Origin: Lacrimispora amygdalina
Lineage (GTDB): Bacteria; Bacillota; Clostridia; Lachnospirales; Lachnospiraceae
Direction of reading: 5' to 3'
NCBI RefSeq assembly: GCF_003432035.1
Contig: NZ_QOHO01000045.1
Span: 1 to 64,000 of the forward strand
Length of the DNA stretch: 64,000 bases
Shown here: one piece after another, positions 49,621 through 58,535 of the stretch
Position numbering within the stretch: the stretch's first letter is position 1
Layout: each line of letters begins with the position of its first letter
The notes under the pieces: model-generated
Seen by the model: the letters and a program-made list of their open reading frames with translations, nothing else
Told to the model about the DNA's origin: nothing
Databases searched by the model: none
Position numbers and translations under genes: made by a program

Positions 49621-52035
49621 ATGGCATCATCTTATAACCACAGTGCCATTGAAAAAAAATGGCGTGAGAATTGGGCGAAGAACCCGATCAATGTTGACGA
49701 TGGAAAAAAACCTAAATATTATTGTCTGGATATGTTTCCTTATCCGTCCGGCAGCGGTCTTCATGTAGGACATTGGAGAGGTTATGTAATCTCTGACGTA
49801 TGGAGCCGCTATCAGATTTTAAAGGGCCATTATGTGATCCACCCCATGGGCTGGGATGCATTTGGCCTTCCTGCAGAAAATTATGCAATTAAAATGGGTG
49901 TTCATCCAGCTAAATCCACAGCTGAGAATGTGAGCAATATTAAAAGGCAGATTAATGAGATTGCTGCTGTTTATGACTGGGATATGGAAGTCAATACGAC
50001 TGATCCTGCATTCTATAAGTGGACTCAGTGGATTTTTGTCCAGATGTTTAAGAAGGGTCTGGCTTATGAAAAGGAATTCCCCATTAACTGGTGTCCTTCC
50101 TGTAAAACAGGCCTTGCCAATGAGGAAGTGGTAAACGGCTGCTGCGAGCGCTGCGGAACTACAGTAACAAAGAAGAACTTAAGACAGTGGATGTTAAAAA
50201 TCACTGCGTATGCAGACCGTCTTTTAAATGATTTAGATAAGCTTGACTGGCCGGAAAAGGTTAAGAAGATGCAGACGGACTGGATTGGAAAATCCTACGG
50301 TGCAGAAGTGGACTTTAAAGTAGAGGGACGAAAAGAGGCCATAACGGTTTATACCACAAGACCTGATACGTTATACGGAGCAACCTTTATGGTGCTTGCA
50401 CCGGAGCATGCGCTTGCGTCTTCTCTTGCAGTACCGGAGACAAAAGCGGCAGTGGACCAGTATATCTATGATGCCTCCATGAAATCCAATGTTGACCGTC
50501 TGCAGGATAAGGAAAAAACCGGTGTATTTACGGGTACTTATGCTATTAATCCTTTAAGCGGTGCAAAGGTTCCGATCTGGATTTCCGATTACGTACTGGG
50601 TGACTACGGTACGGGCGCAATCATGTGCGTTCCGGCTCATGATGACAGAGACTTTGAATTTGCAACCAAATTCAATATCCCCATCATTCAGGTAATTGCA
50701 AAAGACGGCAAAGAAATTGAGAACATGACAGAGGCTTATACAGAGGCAAACGGAACCATGATCAATTCCGGCGAATGGAACGGCATGGAATCAGCAGTTC
50801 TTAAAAAGGAAGCACCTGCCATGATCGAAGCAAGAGGTCTTGGTAAGAAAACGGTGAACTTCAAGCTTCGTGACTGGGTATTTTCCAGACAGCGTTACTG
50901 GGGAGAGCCGATTCCGATCATTCACTGTCCTCACTGCGGCAATGTTCCGGTACCGGAAGACCAGCTTCCTCTTACCCTTCCGGAAGTGGAAAGCTACCAG
51001 CCCACTGGTACAGGAGAATCCCCTCTTGCAGATATTGACGAGTGGGTAAACACCACCTGTCCGGTATGCGGAGCAGCTGCAAAGAGAGAGACAAATACCA
51101 TGCCTCAGTGGGCGGGATCTTCCTGGTATTTCCTCCGTTATGTAGACAGCCACAATGATAAGGAACTGGTATCCAGAGAAAAGGCAGATAAATATCTTCC
51201 TGTTGATATGTATATCGGCGGTGTGGAGCATGCGGTTCTCCATCTTCTGTATTCCCGTTTCTACACCAAGTTTTTATCTGACATCGGTGTGGTGGATTTT
51301 GATGAGCCATTTACCAAACTGTTTAACCAGGGAATGATTACCGGTAAAAACGGAATTAAGATGAGTAAATCAAAGGGCAATGTGGTATCTCCCGACGAGC
51401 TTGTTCAGGATTATGGATGTGATTCTCTCCGTATGTATGAGCTCTTTGTAGGACCGCCGGAGTTAGATGCAGAGTGGGATGACAGAGGAATTGAAGGCGT
51501 CAGCCGTTTCTTAAACCGTTTCTATAATCTGGTATCAGATAACTGCGGTCAGGACGTGGCAGCGACAAAGGAAATGATCCGTCTTCGCAACAAACTGGTA
51601 TTTGACATTGAACAGCGTTTCAACCAGTTTAACTTAAATACGGTTATTTCCGGTTTTATGGAATATAACAACAAGCTGATCGAGCTTGCCAAAACAGCCG
51701 GCGGCATTGATAAAGAGACGTTAAAAACCTTTGTAATTCTTCTCGCACCATTTGCTCCTCATATCGGAGAGGAACTGTGGCAGCAGCTTGGCGGCACAGA
51801 CTCTGTATTCCATGCTACATGGCCGGAGTGGAGTGAAGAGGCCATGAAAGAGGATGAAATCGAAGTGGCCGTTCAGGTGAATGGAAAAACAAGAGCTGTG
51901 GTAAAACTTCCGGCGGATGTTTCAAAGGAAGATGCAATTGAAGCAGGCAAAGCACTGATTCCGGATAAGATTACCGGAACCATTGTGAAGGAAATTTATG
52001 TTCCTGGAAGGATTATTAATATTGTCTGCAAATAG
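49621..52035 (+). CDS. leuS: leucyl-tRNA synthetase
   Basis: An 804-residue class I aminoacyl-tRNA synthetase. HIGH motif: PYPSGSGLHVGHWRGY; zinc/Cys region CPSCKTGLANEEV; the editing (CP1) domain with TTRPDTLYGATFMVLAPEH; KMSKS motif KMSKSKGNV; C-terminal anticodon-binding and LeuS-specific domains. The start ATG 49621 follows AAAGGAGGAA; the earlier in-frame ATG at 49573 lies right after the terminator T-run and has no ribosome binding site. Confidence 0.98.
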   Translation: MASSYNHSAIEKKWRENWAKNPINVDDGKKPKYYCLDMFPYPSGSGLHVGHWRGYVISDVWSRYQILKGHYVIHPMGWDAFGLPAENYAIKMGVHPAKSTAENVSNIKRQINEIAAVYDWDMEVNTTDPAFYKWTQWIFVQMFKKGLAYEKEFPINWCPSCKTGLANEEVVNGCCERCGTTVTKKNLRQWMLKITAYADRLLNDLDKLDWPEKVKKMQTDWIGKSYGAEVDFKVEGRKEAITVYTTRPDTLYGATFMVLAPEHALASSLAVPETKAAVDQYIYDASMKSNVDRLQDKEKTGVFTGTYAINPLSGAKVPIWISDYVLGDYGTGAIMCVPAHDDRDFEFATKFNIPIIQVIAKDGKEIENMTEAYTEANGTMINSGEWNGMESAVLKKEAPAMIEARGLGKKTVNFKLRDWVFSRQRYWGEPIPIIHCPHCGNVPVPEDQLPLTLPEVESYQPTGTGESPLADIDEWVNTTCPVCGAAAKRETNTMPQWAGSSWYFLRYVDSHNDKELVSREKADKYLPVDMYIGGVEHAVLHLLYSRFYTKFLSDIGVVDFDEPFTKLFNQGMITGKNGIKMSKSKGNVVSPDELVQDYGCDSLRMYELFVGPPELDAEWDDRGIEGVSRFLNRFYNLVSDNCGQDVAATKEMIRLRNKLVFDIEQRFNQFNLNTVISGFMEYNNKLIELAKTAGGIDKETLKTFVILLAPFAPHIGEELWQQLGGTDSVFHATWPEWSEEAMKEDEIEVAVQVNGKTRAVVKLPADVSKEDAIEAGKALIPDKITGTIVKEIYVPGRIINIVCK

Positions 52036-52078
52036 TTTATGATGCATTGGAGTAAGAAAAAATAATGAGCATTAAGGT

Positions 52079-52123
52079 AAGGACACTATGACTGTAGAAG
52101 TACAGTTGTAGTGTCCTTATTTT
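52079..52123 (+). terminator. terminator of leuS
   Basis: GGACACTA pairs with TAGTGTCC and, further in, ACTGTA with TACAGT; TTATTTT follows. The remaining 52124-52240 holds only AT-rich sequence with a repeated TTTTGGCA-type segment. Confidence 0.82.
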
Positions 52124-52261
52124 GGTTCAATGCCTGATTCGGGGGTAAATGCTGATTTTGGCACTCAATGTATATAATTTTGGCATTTGGGTTGATAACT
52201 CTTCGCATTGGGTATATGCTGAGTGATAGAATTCAATAAAAGCGAAGGAGGATTGATTCCA

Positions 52262-53095
52262 GTGTTTGAGAGACAGAAAAACAAATGTAAAATAGTATAT
52301 AATAATTATCAGTTTTATGAGAATACCGCTTTGTCTGAATTGATAGAAAAGCAGATGAACGAAGGATATTATCTTTGTGGCATAATAGGTGAATCCAGCA
52401 ATATATTAAAATTTTGTTATGATAAAACTAAAAAACCAGAGTCATGCATAATTTATCACAAACATTTAGATGAAAAGATAGATGCAGAAATTGAAAAAAT
52501 GAAAGCTGAAAAAATGGAAATGCTATGCCAGAATAATCATTATATCATATTTGGAATCCCCTCCAGTGAAGCTGATGGATCAAAATCAGATATTGTAAAA
52601 AAACAAAATAAATTACTTGGCATTCCCTTGAAAAAATCTGCAGCTCTTATTTTAATATTACTCATACTTTCTATAATCAGTCTGGTGCTGAAAATATTAT
52701 TGATAGACAAAGGAAATTTATATTTCAATCAGATGAGTTTAGTGCTTTACCTGGCATTGAATATTGTTTTTCTGTTATATTTTGCAGGTGACATTTACGA
52801 TATTATACAAGGTAAAGGAATATGCTCAGATGGTATTATGTATTTTTCCAGTCGTACAAAATTCAAAGATATATTGTTCCGGATGGGGGATATACTTAGG
52901 CTGGTAATATTGCTTGGAAGCATTTGTATCAGTGCTGCGATTCTGATATTTGTTAAGGATGGAGTAATAGCAATTAATGTTCTGAAAATGTGGCTGATAT
53001 ATTGTACCATTGGATATATATACAGACTGCGTATTCGAAGTTCTTATTTATCAGTGTTACTGATTCAAGTTTTTCTGGCAGCACTAAGTTTTTAG
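52262..53095 (+). CDS. DUF2812-like membrane protein
   Basis: A 277-residue protein. The first 100 residues are soluble: a segment ALSELIEKQMNEGYYLCG that resembles the DUF2812 pattern of an aromatic residue in a short helix followed by GY(Y/H)L. Four to five hydrophobic segments follow (about 128-150, 160-185, 210-235, 240-277). GTG 52262 is chosen, ten bases after AAGGAGG; TTG 52253 is too close and GTG 52223 lacks a site. Codon use is more AT-rich than in the neighbours (many AAA, ATA, TTA), a possible sign of transfer. No function known; DUF2812 proteins often sit beside PadR regulators, but none is seen here. Confidence 0.55.
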   Translation: MFERQKNKCKIVYNNYQFYENTALSELIEKQMNEGYYLCGIIGESSNILKFCYDKTKKPESCIIYHKHLDEKIDAEIEKMKAEKMEMLCQNNHYIIFGIPSSEADGSKSDIVKKQNKLLGIPLKKSAALILILLILSIISLVLKILLIDKGNLYFNQMSLVLYLALNIVFLLYFAGDIYDIIQGKGICSDGIMYFSSRTKFKDILFRMGDILRLVILLGSICISAAILIFVKDGVIAINVLKMWLIYCTIGYIYRLRIRSSYLSVLLIQVFLAALSF

Positions 53096-53118
53096 TAAAA
53101 TACTATATTTGTATAAAA

Positions 53119-53156
53119 AGCCGGTGCCAGGGCTTGTGATCCTGGCACCGGTTCTT
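53119..53156. terminator. bidirectional terminator
   Basis: GCCGGTGCCAGG pairs with CCTGGCACCGGT around nine bases; A-rich on the left and TTCTTTATTT on the right. It lies between converging genes. Confidence 0.9.
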
Positions 53157-53446
53157 TATTTCTTTCCATTTCGTTTCATCATATTTTTCGAAAGCATGCG
53201 AATGGTTTCCACCCGCTGCCGTTCACTTGGATTCATATTGGCGCTGATAATAGAAATAAGAAGATCCGTTTCCTCATCGCTGAACTGGATGCCCTTTTGA
53301 CTGGCCTCCGCACTCAGGCTCATAAGAGTCGGGAACAGCTGGTCTTTTGGAGCGGACTCTGCCCGCTTTGCGAATTCGGTCAGCATGGATAGCTTCTGGG
53401 GATTCATATTTTTTAACCGTGGGTCCTGTTTCCAGTTGGTATTCAT
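53156..53446 (-). CDS. unknown soluble protein, paired with the upstream gene
   Basis: A 96-residue helical protein with no family that I can name. ATG at the complement of 53446 is preferred, behind AAAGGAAG; the longer frame opens with TTG and a hydrophobic start without a ribosome binding site. Its C-terminal NPSERQRVETIRMLSKNM resembles PPEQQSRLETMQLMMSAM at the end of the upstream gene, so the two share a motif and probably an origin. Its central segment (FPTLMSLSAEASQ) has a small-helix character. Confidence 0.6.
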   Translation of the reverse strand: MNTNWKQDPRLKNMNPQKLSMLTEFAKRAESAPKDQLFPTLMSLSAEASQKGIQFSDEETDLLISIISANMNPSERQRVETIRMLSKNMMKRNGKK

Positions 53447-53506
53447 AAGTTGATACGCTTCCTTTCCTGTGAATATGTAAAAAAACGGGTTGGGGACAGC
53501 CAAACG

Positions 53507-54076
53507 TTAATTCATCTGCTGCATGGCGGACATCATAAGCTGCATGGTTTCCAGGCGTGACTGCTGTTCCGGCGGCATGAAGTTTTTTAGTTGCTCTAAG
53601 GGCATCTTTCCAAACGGATTGTTCTGGCGGCGGGTATTATTGGGACGTTTTTGTCCGTCACAATGAGTCTGGTTTTGTGACTGGGATTGCGGCTGTTCCT
53701 GTGTCTGCAGCGGAATCGTAGAACTGGGTACAACTTCTGAGTAGGCGTTTGCCAGGTTAAATCCCTGGAAAATGTTGATAAATAAATCAATTAAATCCTG
53801 CTCGGAAGGATTGGCATAAGGCTTGATGGTGTTTAACATTTCGATAGGGGAGTCAGACCGCTCCTTTTCACCTACAGAGCAGATTCCCATGGCTGCCACT
53901 TCATCATCCTCAAATAAGTTTATGGTACGCTGCAGTTCCCTGAATTTGACAAAGGTGGAGATAAAACGCTGCTGGGGAACATTCATATAAGGCAGGGCAG
54001 CCTTCATCATATCAAGATGATTATCGCCGATACGGGAGTCTAATTCATTTGCATGCAAATTTTGTTCATTATTCAT
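53507..54076 (-). CDS. unknown protein with Gln-rich linker
   Basis: A 189-residue protein. Two helical parts (about 15-60 and 80-112, with KAALPYMN and FINIFQGFNLAN) are followed by a low-complexity Gln/Ser/Pro linker (QTQEQPQSQSQNQT) and a C-terminal helix ending in RLETMQLMMSAMQQ. The same C-terminal motif closes the next gene downstream. It starts with ATG at the complement of 54076, behind AAAGGGAT. No signal peptide and no recognised domain. Confidence 0.6.
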   Translation of the reverse strand: MNNEQNLHANELDSRIGDNHLDMMKAALPYMNVPQQRFISTFVKFRELQRTINLFEDDEVAAMGICSVGEKERSDSPIEMLNTIKPYANPSEQDLIDLFINIFQGFNLANAYSEVVPSSTIPLQTQEQPQSQSQNQTHCDGQKRPNNTRRQNNPFGKMPLEQLKNFMPPEQQSRLETMQLMMSAMQQMN

Positions 54077-54101
54077 TACAAAGGGATCCTTACTTTTCTT
54101 G

Positions 54102-54130
54102 TTGACAATATATGCAGCCGCATATATTAG
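54102..54130 (+). promoter_or_regulatory. promoter of the 50-residue peptide gene
   Basis: TTGACA (54102-54107), 17-base spacer, TATTAG (54125-54130). The spacer is occupied by the inverted repeat listed next. Confidence 0.75.
54107..54128. promoter_or_regulatory. inverted repeat inside the promoter (operator)
   Basis: AATATATGC-AGCC-GCATATATT, a perfect inverted repeat with nine-base arms lying between the -35 and -10 boxes and also 31 bases upstream of the minus-strand gene that starts at 54076. A protein bound here would block the plus-strand promoter. Confidence 0.65.
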
Positions 54131-54151
54131 TATTACAGGAGAGTGATATAT

Positions 54152-54304
54152 ATGAGAAACCGATTAATCATAGATGGAAATGCAGTTTACGAAATTGATG
54201 ATGAATGCATGAAACAGAAACAAAACAGAAATACACAGGAAGGCACAATGAATCAGGCTTCTTTTACGAGACCGGGGCAGGAGAAGGGACAGAGCCGGGG
54301 GTAA
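54152..54304 (+). CDS. 50-residue basic/polar peptide
   Basis: A 51-codon frame starting at ATG 54152 behind GGAGAGTG, with its own promoter and terminator, so a real gene despite its size. The first half, MRNRLIIDGNAVYEIDDE, is ordered-looking; the second half is Gln/Arg/Gly-rich (NQASFTRPGQEKGQSRG) and probably disordered. I recognise no family. Confidence 0.7.
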   Translation: MRNRLIIDGNAVYEIDDECMKQKQNRNTQEGTMNQASFTRPGQEKGQSRG

Positions 54305-54312
54305 ACGTAAAC

Positions 54313-54348
54313 AGGACCCGAACCAAAAGTGGTTCGGGTCCTGCTTTA
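54313..54348 (+). terminator. terminator of the small peptide gene
   Basis: AGGACCCGAACC pairs perfectly with GGTTCGGGTCCT around AAAAGT; TGCTTT follows. It also lies beside the end of the converging Cys/Gly-rich gene. Confidence 0.85.
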
Positions 54349-54356
54349 TGTTTTGT

Positions 54357-54617
54357 TTAGCAGCAGAAGTTATTGCCGCCACATCCGCCGCCCCAGCCGC
54401 CGCAGCAGAACAGAAGAATGATGATCCAAATCCAACTGCCACAACCATCATTTCCGCAACCGCCACAACCGTTGCCGCATCCGCCGCCGCCGAAGCCATT
54501 ACCGCCGCAGCAGCACAGAAGAAGGATAATCCAGATAATATTACAACCGTTGTTACCGCATCCTCCGTTGTTGCAATCGCATCCGCATCCACAGTTAGTT
54601 GCTGCCAGATCACTCAT
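54357..54617 (-). CDS. Cys/Gly-rich protein with a duplicated hydrophobic module
   Basis: An 86-residue protein of very skewed composition: about 20 Cys, over 25 Gly and many Asn. Two copies of a module follow each other: GCNIIWIILLLCCCGG (about 24-39) and GCGSWIWIIILLFCCGG (about 58-74), each a short Trp/Ile/Leu stretch ending in paired Cys and Gly. The hydrophobic stretches are too short for certain membrane spanning (about 9-10 residues). A strong GGAGG site precedes the ATG. It might be a spore-coat or surface protein or a metal-binding protein; that is inference. The GC-rich triplet use comes from Gly/Cys codons. Confidence 0.7.
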   Translation of the reverse strand: MSDLAATNCGCGCDCNNGGCGNNGCNIIWIILLLCCCGGNGFGGGGCGNGCGGCGNDGCGSWIWIIILLFCCGGWGGGCGGNNFCC

Positions 54618-54771
54618 ATTGGTTCCTCCAAATAATTTGTTTACACTGTAAGTGTATGAAAGTCAGCTTGCCACTGTTTCCATTTTTTCTGAAAAATTTT
54701 AGATTTGATATGATTGAACTTAAAGAAATGTTGTGTATAATTAGTAGCAACAGGATTAAAAGGAGCAAAAG

Positions 54772-55926
54772 ATGGAAAAATTATATTATGAGAGACCCTA
54801 CGTGAAGAAATTTGAAGCAGAGGTAGTTGAGTGCAGACCTGATAAAGATGGAAACTATCTGGTTCGGTTAAACAGGACAGCCTTTTACCCTGAGGGAGGA
54901 GGGCAGCCTGCGGATACAGGAACGTTGGGAGAAGCCCTTGTCTGCGATGTCAGGGAGCGTCCGGAGGGGATCGTTCATATTACGGACAGGCCCATTCCGG
55001 AAAAGACGCTGGTAACTGGAATCCTGGATTGGGAGAGAAGATTCAGCCATATGCAGAATCATTCCGGAGAGCATTTGCTTTCAGGCGTGGTACATAAGCA
55101 TTACGGTTACGATAATATAGGATTTCATATGGGCAAAGATGAAGTGACGGTGGATTTTAACGGAACTTTGACCATGGAACAGTTAGAAGAAGTGGAAGCA
55201 GAGGTCAATGAACTGATCTGGCAGAATATACCGGTTCTGGAGACTTATCCTTCAAAAGAAGAACTGGATGCTCTGGATTACAGAAGCAAGAAGGAATTAA
55301 GCGGACAGGTCCGGATTATCGAATTTCCGGGAGCGGATGTATGTGCCTGCTGCGGAACCCACGTAATGACTGCAGGAGAGATTGGCATCTTAAAAGTTAC
55401 AGGGCTGGCACGTTATAAAGGCGGGGTGAGAGTGTCACTGCTGTGCGGCAGGGAGGCACTGCTTGATTACCGGAAAAAATTAAAGGCTGTCCAGAACATT
55501 TCCGTATTATTATCGGCAAAGCCGGACAGTGTGTCCGATGCGGTTTCAAAGCTAAAAGAGGAAGGAATCAGGAAGGACAGTGATCGAAACCGCCTTACCA
55601 GAGAGCTGCTCGTGCGAAAGGCAGCAGAATATCCGGAATCTGACGCCCCTGTGCTGGTGCTAGAAGAGAATCTTCTGCCGGCGCAGCTAAGACAGTTCTG
55701 CACGATGCTGTACGAAGAAAAAAAGGGCAGCATCGTATTGGTATGTTCCGGGGAAGAAGGTCTGTATCAATATGCAGCAGGAAGCAGCACGGCAGACATG
55801 CGGGCACTCAGCCGTCAGTTAAATGAAAGATTAAATGGACGCGGAGGCGGTAACACCCTGTTGGCGCAGGGAACCTTCCAGACATCGTTTCAGGAAATTC
55901 AGAAAGTGTTTAAAGAAGAGCTTTAA
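54772..55926 (+). CDS. alanyl-tRNA editing protein, AlaX-like
   Basis: A 384-residue homologue of the editing and C-terminal parts of alanyl-tRNA synthetase (AlaX-L type), which hydrolyses Ser/Gly mischarged on tRNA-Ala. The metal site is visible: HMQNHSGEHLL (the two His of HxxxH) and CACCGTHV (Cys and His). The second half holds a coiled linker (QNISVLLSAKPDSVSDAVSKL) and a DHHA1 domain with GRGGGNTLLAQGTF. Start behind AAGGAGC. It is followed 13 bases later by the AI-2E-type permease gene. Confidence 0.93.
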   Translation: MEKLYYERPYVKKFEAEVVECRPDKDGNYLVRLNRTAFYPEGGGQPADTGTLGEALVCDVRERPEGIVHITDRPIPEKTLVTGILDWERRFSHMQNHSGEHLLSGVVHKHYGYDNIGFHMGKDEVTVDFNGTLTMEQLEEVEAEVNELIWQNIPVLETYPSKEELDALDYRSKKELSGQVRIIEFPGADVCACCGTHVMTAGEIGILKVTGLARYKGGVRVSLLCGREALLDYRKKLKAVQNISVLLSAKPDSVSDAVSKLKEEGIRKDSDRNRLTRELLVRKAAEYPESDAPVLVLEENLLPAQLRQFCTMLYEEKKGSIVLVCSGEEGLYQYAAGSSTADMRALSRQLNERLNGRGGGNTLLAQGTFQTSFQEIQKVFKEEL

Positions 55927-55938
55927 GAGGAGGATTGA

Positions 55939-57087
55939 ATGGAATTAAATGACAGCACAATTAAAAAAATACGCTGGCTGATTGTATTTACTGTGGTTGC
56001 CGTAGTAGCAGGTATTAATTATAGAAGTTTATTTGCCCTTCTTGTACGGGCAGTTGCGATTCTTACTCCTTTTTTGTTAGGAGGTGTCATGGCATTTGTT
56101 TTAAATGTTCCAATGCGCGCTATAGAAGGGATTCTGCCGGTAAAAAAAGAGAGTCAGTTTCGCCGTCCCTTAAGCCTGTGCCTGACTTTTTTGTTTGTAA
56201 TTGGAATTTTACTTCTGGTTATTTTTGTAGTCATGCCCCAGTTATTTGATACAGTCTTAAGCCTGCAGTACAGTTTACCTGTTTTTTGGAACGGAGTAAA
56301 GGCAGAGGCAGAAAAGCTGTTTTTCCAATATCCGGAAATAGCAGATTATATTAACAACATCCATATTGACTGGAAATCTTATCTTGAGAAGATTGTGCAA
56401 TTTTTATCTGTTGGCGCCGGTACTGTATTATCCTCCACTATATCTGCAGCTTTAAGCATAATAAGCGGAGTAACCACCTTTGCAATTGGTCTTGTGTTTG
56501 CAGTTTATATTCTTTTGCAGAAGGAAAATTTATCCAGGCAGATGAAAAAACTTATGAAAGCATTTCTTCCTGACCATGCATCTGAGAGAATTTTGGAAAT
56601 ATTAAGTCTCGCCAGCCGTACCTTTTCCAATTTCCTTGCAGGACAGTGTGTGGAGGCAGTTATACTTGGAAGTATGTTCTTTATCACTTTATCCATATTG
56701 CGTCTTCCGTATGCACTTCTCATTGGAGTGCTGATCGCGTTTACCGCGCTGGTTCCAATGTTCGGGGCATTCATCGGCTGTGCAATCGGAGCCTTTTTAA
56801 TGCTGATGGTAAAACCCTTTGATGCTGCCCTGTTTCTCATCATCTTTTTCGTTCTGCAGCAGATTGAAGGTAATTTAATCTATCCTCATGTGGTGGGGAA
56901 TTCGGTTGGTCTTCCTGCTATCTGGGTTCTGGTAGCGGTAACCATAGGCGGCAGTGCCATGGGAATTGTGGGGATGCTGATTTTTATCCCGCTTTGCTCC
57001 GTCTTCTATGCTGTTTTAAGAGAAACCGTGAATAAAAGAATTTGGGCGAAAGAACGCTTAAAACGCAGAAAAACAGTGAAACAGTAA
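55939..57087 (+). CDS. AI-2E family transporter (UPF0118 permease)
   Basis: A 382-residue membrane protein of the PerM/YtvI/TqsA family with about eight hydrophobic segments and a basic C-terminus (KERLKRRKTVKQ). It shows the long extracytoplasmic loop after segment three and the family motif near the end: QQIEGNLIYPHVVGNSVGLP. Members include autoinducer-2 exporters and Na+/H+ antiporter-like proteins, so the substrate is open. In the same transcript as the AlaX-like gene. Confidence 0.92.
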   Translation: MELNDSTIKKIRWLIVFTVVAVVAGINYRSLFALLVRAVAILTPFLLGGVMAFVLNVPMRAIEGILPVKKESQFRRPLSLCLTFLFVIGILLLVIFVVMPQLFDTVLSLQYSLPVFWNGVKAEAEKLFFQYPEIADYINNIHIDWKSYLEKIVQFLSVGAGTVLSSTISAALSIISGVTTFAIGLVFAVYILLQKENLSRQMKKLMKAFLPDHASERILEILSLASRTFSNFLAGQCVEAVILGSMFFITLSILRLPYALLIGVLIAFTALVPMFGAFIGCAIGAFLMLMVKPFDAALFLIIFFVLQQIEGNLIYPHVVGNSVGLPAIWVLVAVTIGGSAMGIVGMLIFIPLCSVFYAVLRETVNKRIWAKERLKRRKTVKQ

Positions 57088-57088
57088 G

Positions 57089-57136
57089 AAAAAAGGATAT
57101 CCGGAAGATGAACACAGTCTTTCGGATATCCTTTTT
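57089..57136. terminator. bidirectional terminator
   Basis: AAAAAGGATATCCGGAAGA pairs with TCTTTCGGATATCCTTTTT. It serves the permease gene and the converging small gene. Confidence 0.9.
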
Positions 57137-57140
57137 CCGG

Positions 57141-57395
57141 TTAATCAAGGTCTGCGTGGTAAACCTTATCCGGGGAGTGAATGTCAATGGCACTTAAATT
57201 AAACTGATCTTCAAAGATCTGAATCTTGTACTCAAAGAAAATTTCCTCCGTTTTTTTAGACATGAACACATAAGCTCCCGGTTCCCTGTCTTCAATTTCA
57301 TCACAGATCTCATCGTAGATTTCCTGTCCGTTCGCCGGCCCGTTATATCCGGTATTACGTATGGCTTCTTCGATTGCCTGATAGAATTCTTCCAT
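57141..57395 (-). CDS. small acidic unknown protein
   Basis: An 84-residue acidic protein (many Glu/Asp) with mixed helix and strand (EEFYQAIEEAIRNTGYNG; EEIFFEYKIQIFEDQFNL). ATG at the complement of 57395 follows GAGGTAC; a longer frame would start further upstream at 57464 without a good site. No recognised family. A standalone gene beside hemB. Confidence 0.55.
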   Translation of the reverse strand: MEEFYQAIEEAIRNTGYNGPANGQEIYDEICDEIEDREPGAYVFMSKKTEEIFFEYKIQIFEDQFNLSAIDIHSPDKVYHADLD

Positions 57396-57471
57396 AATAA
57401 AGTACCTCATTTCTGGTTCGTATTGTACATCTGCTATTATAAGCAATCTTTTCCAATGCCGCAAGAATTAC

Positions 57472-57499
57472 TTGAATCTTATTTGAGAGGGTGTATAAT
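57472..57499 (+). promoter_or_regulatory. promoter of hemB
   Basis: TTGAAT (57472-57477), 16-base spacer, TATAAT (57494-57499), 29 bases before the hemB start. Confidence 0.75.
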
Positions 57500-57528
57500 A
57501 GGACAGGAATAAAAGGGAGGTAATGGAA

Positions 57529-58512
57529 ATGGATTTATTATTCAGACCTAGAAGACTCAGAACATCTGAATCCTTAAGAAAGATGGTCAGGGAGACCAGA
57601 GTATCCAGGCAGTCCCTTGTTTATCCGCTGTTTGCGGTGGATGGAGAAGGCATAGTAGAAGAGATTCCTTCTATGGAAGGACAGTACCGGTATAGTGTGG
57701 ACCGGCTTTCTGTTATTCTCGATCAGCTTATGTCTGCTGGAATTAACAAGGTGATTGTGTTTGGAATACCGGCTTTAAAGGACAGCTGCGGCAGCCAGGC
57801 ATTTGATGATAATGGGATTGTGCAGCGCACCATCCGATACATCAGGGAATTCTATCCCTCTGTTTATATCATAACTGACGTGTGTATGTGCGAATATACA
57901 TCTCACGGACATTGTGGGATTTTAGATGGAAAGTATGTGGATAATGACCAGACTCTGGAATACTTAAACCGCATTGCAGTCTCTCATGCAAAAGCGGGTG
58001 CTCATATGGTGGCTCCGTCTGATATGATGGATGGAAGGGTCAGCTCCATAAGGCGGGCTCTTGATGAAGCCGGGTTTGTCAATGTTCCGATTATGGCTTA
58101 TTCTGCAAAATATGCTTCTGCTTTTTACGGACCTTTCAGGGAGGCCGCCGGGTCGGCACCTGCCTTCGGGGACCGCAGGAGTTATCAGATGGATTACCAT
58201 AACAGGAAGGAAGCGTTAAAGGAAGTGGAGCTTGACGTGGCCGAAGGTGCGGATATCGTAATGGTGAAACCGGCACTTTCCTATCTGGATATCATTCGTG
58301 AGGTAGCAGACCGTACAGATGTGCCTGTGGCAGCTTACAGTGTAAGCGGAGAGTATTCCATGATCAAGGCTGCTGCCAAAGCCGGTTATATGGATGAAGA
58401 AAAAACAGTGTGTGAGTCAGCAGTGAGCATCTTTCGTGCAGGGGCAGACATCCTAATTACGTACTTTGCCATAGATCTTGCCCGTTATATGGATGAAGGA
58501 AAAATCGGATAA
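57529..58512 (+). CDS. hemB: delta-aminolevulinic acid dehydratase (porphobilinogen synthase)
   Basis: A 327-residue enzyme condensing two 5-aminolevulinate molecules to porphobilinogen. Visible: YPLFAVDG, the zinc-binding Cys region [17 protein letters not shown] (three Cys), the active-site Lys in [19 protein letters not shown] and [13 protein letters not shown] with the second Lys. ATG 57529 is eight bases from GGGAGG; ATG 57523 is two bases away. No other tetrapyrrole gene is nearby, so the pathway (probably for cobamide or siroheme) is encoded elsewhere. Confidence 0.97.
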   Translation: MDLLFRPRRLRTSESLRKMVRETRVSRQSLVYPLFAVDGEGIVEEIPSMEGQYRYSVDRLSVILDQLMSAGINKVIVFGIPALKDSCGSQAFDDNGIVQRTIRYIREFYPSVYIITDVCMCEYTSHGHCGILDGKYVDNDQTLEYLNRIAVSHAKAGAHMVAPSDMMDGRVSSIRRALDEAGFVNVPIMAYSAKYASAFYGPFREAAGSAPAFGDRRSYQMDYHNRKEALKEVELDVAEGADIVMVKPALSYLDIIREVADRTDVPVAAYSVSGEYSMIKAAAKAGYMDEEKTVCESAVSIFRAGADILITYFAIDLARYMDEGKIG

Positions 58513-58535
58513 TATATGATATGGGCAGGATGAGG

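Noticed and set aside
53447-53503. TTG-initiated N-terminal extension of the small protein ending at 53156
   Set aside because: It starts three bases after the preceding stop without a ribosome binding site and adds an unlikely hydrophobic piece; ATG at 53446 has AAAGGAAG upstream.
54348-54651. Plus-strand Ala/Pro-rich frames of 92-95 codons
   Set aside because: They are the antisense reading of the Cys/Gly-rich gene, whose GCC/GGC codons give Ala/Pro on the other strand, and they lack a ribosome binding site.
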